8,894 nucleotides of DNA from Hyphomicrobiales bacterium (GTDB lineage Bacteria > Pseudomonadota > Alphaproteobacteria > Rhizobiales > OSC116). Both the position numbers and the translations under genes were made by a program. A model generated the notes under the pieces. The model worked only from the letters and a program-made list of their open reading frames with translations. It was not told the origin of the DNA and ran no database searches. Location of the stretch: positions 1 to 8,894 of the forward strand of contig JABSRY010000065.1 in the NCBI GenBank assembly GCA_013214985.1. The letters are read 5' to 3'. Positions 6,412-8,894 of this stretch are shown here, one piece after another (position 1 is the stretch's first letter; the number at the start of each line of letters is the position of its first letter).

Positions 6412-7008
6412 ATGTCACGCACCAAACTCATAACCCTATTAGCAACATTTATGTTAGTCCTTATTGGGCTTGCTGCTTATATTTTAACCCTAGATAAAAC
6501 TCAAAAATCAGTCACCACAAGCGCCCTAATTGGTGGCGATTTTACCATGGTAGATCATCATGGCGCCACCGTAACACAAGATAGTTATAAGGCCTTTAAA
6601 ACACTTATATTCTTTGGGTTTACAAATTGCCCCGCTGTTTGCCCAACCGAATTAGCAAATTTTGCGACCGCGATAGATGAGCTCGGAGAAGAAAAAACTA
6701 AAAACCTAAAACTGCTATTCGTCACGATCGACCCAGAATATGATACCCCCGAACGGATGAAAGAATATGTGGAATATTTTTCAGATGATTTTATAGGCCT
6801 AACAGGCAGTATTGATCAAGTTTCAAAAATAGCCAAAGCCTTTAGAGTTTATTATGCTAAGGTGTCAGATGAAGATAGCGCGCTTAAATATACGATGGAT
6901 CACAGCGCCTATACCTATTTGATGGATGAAAATAACCAATATCTAACCCATATTTCGCCCAATAGTGAGGTCGAAGACATGGTAAATAAATTGAAAGAGC
7001 ATTTGTGA
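6412..7008 (+). CDS. senC: SCO1/SenC/PrrC family copper-dependent oxidase assembly protein
   Basis: Membrane-anchored thioredoxin-fold protein facing the periplasm, which helps deliver copper to the CuA or CuB centre of cytochrome oxidase and in Rhodobacter influences RegB/PrrB signalling. It has 198 residues, with one N-terminal membrane anchor (about 7-26). The copper/thiol motif CPAVC (Cys73, Cys77) sits in FGFTNCPAVCP, the VTIDPEYDTPE segment (104-114) is typical of the family, and the third copper ligand is His164 in MDHSAYTYLMD. All three metal-binding residues are present, so it should be functional. The ATG is supported by AAAGG seven bases upstream. It is divergent from regB and overlaps the next gene by four bases, suggesting co-transcription and translational coupling. 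Confidence 0.95.
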   Translation: MSRTKLITLLATFMLVLIGLAAYILTLDKTQKSVTTSALIGGDFTMVDHHGATVTQDSYKAFKTLIFFGFTNCPAVCPTELANFATAIDELGEEKTKNLKLLFVTIDPEYDTPERMKEYVEYFSDDFIGLTGSIDQVSKIAKAFRVYYAKVSDEDSALKYTMDHSAYTYLMDENNQYLTHISPNSEVEDMVNKLKEHL

Positions 7009-7760
7009 TAACGCTAAGAAAACTCTTAAAATTAAAACAAAAGCCCAACAAACCCAAAATAGTTGAATTCATTTCAGTTGCAGATGCTAACCAAAGCTTC
7101 AAAATATTCCTAAAACGCAATAAACGCGCCAAACGTATGACTTTGCGGCAAAATATTGCAGATGGCAGCTTTAGCCTTACCATGCCCCAACGCGGCAACC
7201 TAAGCCATGCAAAAGCCTTTTGCGAAAGCCACATAAAGTGGATTTCAACTCAAGCAAACCTGCAAGATGATGTGAAAATTCTAAAAAATGGGCAGATAAT
7301 ACCGCTGCGGGGTCAAGACTATAAGTTAGTTTTTGTCGACAAATTACGCGGGGTTATTACCCAAACAGATCAAGAAATTATCGTAACAGGCGGCGATGAT
7401 TTTGCCCCCAAACGCCTAGCTAAATGGCTAAAAGCCGAAGCAAAAACAGACATACAAAAAGCTATCGATAAATATGAGCCGTTGCTTAATGTCAAACATA
7501 GTAAATTAGCGGTTCGAGACACCACAACAAGGTGGGGCAGTTGCTCGTCCAATAAAAGTATATCATTTTCATGGCGGCTAATTTTGGCACCGAGTGATAT
7601 ATTGGATTATGTCGTCGCTCATGAACTGGCACATATATTAGAGATGAACCATTCTTCAAAATTTTGGCATCATGTCGAAGCGGTCTGTGACCACACACAA
7701 CAATCACGAGATTGGCTAAAATTAAATGGTGGGAAACTGTATAAAATCCGTATCAAATAG
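7005..7760 (+). CDS. YgjP-type (DUF45, M48-like) zinc metallopeptidase
   Basis: Predicted cytosolic metal-dependent hydrolase of the YgjP/WLM-like group; no physiological substrate is established for the family. The 251-residue product has an N-terminal beta-rich region, then TRWGSCSS (175-182) and the zinc site HELAH (206-210) with third ligand His216 in NHSSKFW, the family's HExxH-x5-H pattern. No signal peptide or membrane segment is visible. It starts with GTG inside the senC stop region (GTGA overlap); AAGAG five bases upstream, within the senC coding end, can act as ribosome-binding site. It is longer than E. coli YgjP (about 167 residues), mainly at the N-terminus. The coupling to senC is seen; any role in copper or redox protein handling is inference. 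Confidence 0.9.
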   Translation: MITLRKLLKLKQKPNKPKIVEFISVADANQSFKIFLKRNKRAKRMTLRQNIADGSFSLTMPQRGNLSHAKAFCESHIKWISTQANLQDDVKILKNGQIIPLRGQDYKLVFVDKLRGVITQTDQEIIVTGGDDFAPKRLAKWLKAEAKTDIQKAIDKYEPLLNVKHSKLAVRDTTTRWGSCSSNKSISFSWRLILAPSDILDYVVAHELAHILEMNHSSKFWHHVEAVCDHTQQSRDWLKLNGGKLYKIRIK

Positions 7761-7776
7761 TTTCAATAGAAACTAT
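7757..7776. repeat. 8-bp stem-loop over the metallopeptidase stop codon
   Basis: ATAGTTTC (7757-7764) and GAAACTAT (7769-7776) form a perfect 8-bp stem with an AATA loop. It covers the TAG stop of the metallopeptidase gene and ends nine bases before the ATG of the transporter gene. No T-run follows, so it is not a standard terminator. It occupies the place where the transporter's ribosome-binding site would be expected. Confidence 0.5.
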
Positions 7777-7785
7777 CATCATTAA

Positions 7786-8894
7786 ATGACCCAAGTTCAA
7801 AATAAAAATACCATCATACCAACTTTGGGTATGACCATACTTTTAGCGGCTTTAACGGCAATTCAGCCCTTGTCGACAGACATGTATTTGCCATCATTTT
7901 TAAGCTTAACCACAGCATTTAATACCGATATTGCGCATGTTCAGTTTACCCTTTCAATTTTTATGATTGGTTTTGCCATCGGGCAAATTTTCTATGGCCC
8001 CTTTTCCGATAAATATGGCCGTAGACCAGTTTTATTGGTCAGTTTAGGCATCTATATGCTAGGCACGGTAACGTGTATTTTTGCACCAAATATAGAAATG
8101 CTAATTTTAGGCAGGTTATTGCAGGCCTTTGGCGGCTCTGGGTCAATTGTGCTGGGGCGCACCATAGTACGCGATATGCTAAAGGGCGAGGCAGCGGGCA
8201 AAATGTTAGCAACAATGGGCTTCATTTTGGGCTTCATGCCGATGATAGCCCCAATATTAGGCGGGTTCTTAGAAAATAATTTTGGCAGGCAATCCAATTT
8301 TTATATATTCCTAGTCTATGCAATCATCCTTATTCTATTGGTTGTATATAAATTACCCGAAACAGTGCCTAAAAAAACCACAGCAAAGCTAACCCCCAGC
8401 ACCTTTGTAAAAATATATAATGGTTTGCTAGAAAACGCTGTTTATCGGTATTTTATATTGCGCATGAGCCTTAGTTATGCGGGTATTTTTGCATTCATTT
8501 CGGGGTCGTCATATTATTTCCAAACACATTTCGAGTTAAGCCCACAACAATTTTCTTTTGCCTTTGCAGCCTCCGTTTTGGGCTATTTAACGGGCACATT
8601 GCTCGGCGTGCGTTTTATAACGCGTTTTGGCATTTATAAATTAATTTTTATTGGTGCATTGTCTCAAATTGTAGGCGGGCTGCTCATGTTTGGCCTACAT
8701 ATTTCAGGCACTTTTCATGTTGCACAATTGGTTGTTCCAATGATATTATACCTAATTGGCGCAGGCATTATTATGCCCCATGCCATGGCAGGTAGCATGC
8801 ACGATTTCCCCGAAAAAGCTGGCGCCGCATCATCGTTAGCAGGGGTTATTCAGGTTTCAACTGCAGCGTTGGTTGGCATATTGGTCGGCGCGCT
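7786..8894 (+). CDS. Bcr/CflA-family MFS drug-efflux transporter (3' end outside window)
   Basis: Inner-membrane proton-driven transporter of the major facilitator superfamily, DHA1 Bcr/CflA type, whose known members export bicyclomycin, chloramphenicol or other compounds. The frame stays open to the right edge: 369 complete codons, close to the usual 400. Seen marks are STDMYLPS (residues 30-37, end of first membrane helix), MFS motif A as GQIFYGPFSDKYGRRP (66-81), the helix 4 segment RLLQAFGGSG (110-119), RTIVRDM (125-131), and the late FPEKAGAASSL segment. Many further hydrophobic segments are consistent with twelve helices. An in-frame TAA immediately precedes the ATG, fixing this as the earliest start. 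There is no clear Shine-Dalgarno, and a stem-loop lies just upstream. It follows the metallopeptidase gene by 25 bases on the same strand, so it may share its transcript. The exported substrate is unknown. Confidence 0.93.
   Translation, partial: MTQVQNKNTIIPTLGMTILLAALTAIQPLSTDMYLPSFLSLTTAFNTDIAHVQFTLSIFMIGFAIGQIFYGPFSDKYGRRPVLLVSLGIYMLGTVTCIFAPNIEMLILGRLLQAFGGSGSIVLGRTIVRDMLKGEAAGKMLATMGFILGFMPMIAPILGGFLENNFGRQSNFYIFLVYAIILILLVVYKLPETVPKKTTAKLTPSTFVKIYNGLLENAVYRYFILRMSLSYAGIFAFISGSSYYFQTHFELSPQQFSFAFAASVLGYLTGTLLGVRFITRFGIYKLIFIGALSQIVGGLLMFGLHISGTFHVAQLVVPMILYLIGAGIIMPHAMAGSMHDFPEKAGAASSLAGVIQVSTAALVGILVGA

Noticed and set aside
8052..8297. 81-codon minus-strand frame near the right end
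   Set aside because: Lies opposite the transporter gene, whose conserved motifs run straight through this stretch in the other direction.

Overview
The window looks like a chromosomal segment of a low-GC (about 40% by eye) alphaproteobacterium. The main reason is a RegB/RegA (PrrB/PrrA, ActS/ActR type) redox two-component pair. Its regulator ends in the strongly conserved alphaproteobacterial Fis-type helix-turn-helix, and a SenC/PrrC (SCO1-type) gene lies next to it. Genus cannot be decided from the sequence. I see no tRNA, rRNA, CRISPR array, insertion sequence, phage gene or other mobile element. No gene-free stretch exceeds 300 bases.

Layout, left to right. (1) Plus strand: the 3' part of a class II fructose-bisphosphate aldolase gene, its intrinsic terminator, then a complete PfkB-family sugar/nucleoside kinase gene. 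(2) Minus strand: a large methyl-accepting chemotaxis protein gene with a strong terminator, preceded in transcription order by regB and then regA. (3) A 173 to 203 bp divergent intergenic region holds a possible RegA box and candidate promoters. From it senC/SCO1 runs on the plus strand, followed with a start/stop overlap by a YgjP-type zinc metalloprotease gene. A Bcr/CflA-type drug-efflux transporter gene follows and runs off the right edge.

How the genes fit together. The aldolase and the PfkB kinase suggest a central sugar-phosphate module. RegB-RegA is the global redox switch known in Rhodobacter and relatives. SenC/SCO1 delivers copper to cytochrome oxidase, whose activity feeds the redox signal sensed by RegB, so the divergent arrangement makes sense as one circuit. 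The chemoreceptor lies downstream of regA on the same strand but appears to be its own unit.

Three minus-strand genes (chemoreceptor, regA, regB) have possible non-ATG starts upstream of an in-frame ATG. In each case the internal ATG has the better Shine-Dalgarno spacing, so I annotated the ATG. I found no convincing undescribed system. The most useful leads are the RegA-box/promoter arrangement before senC, the rearranged reg/sen locus, and the aldolase-PfkB pairing.
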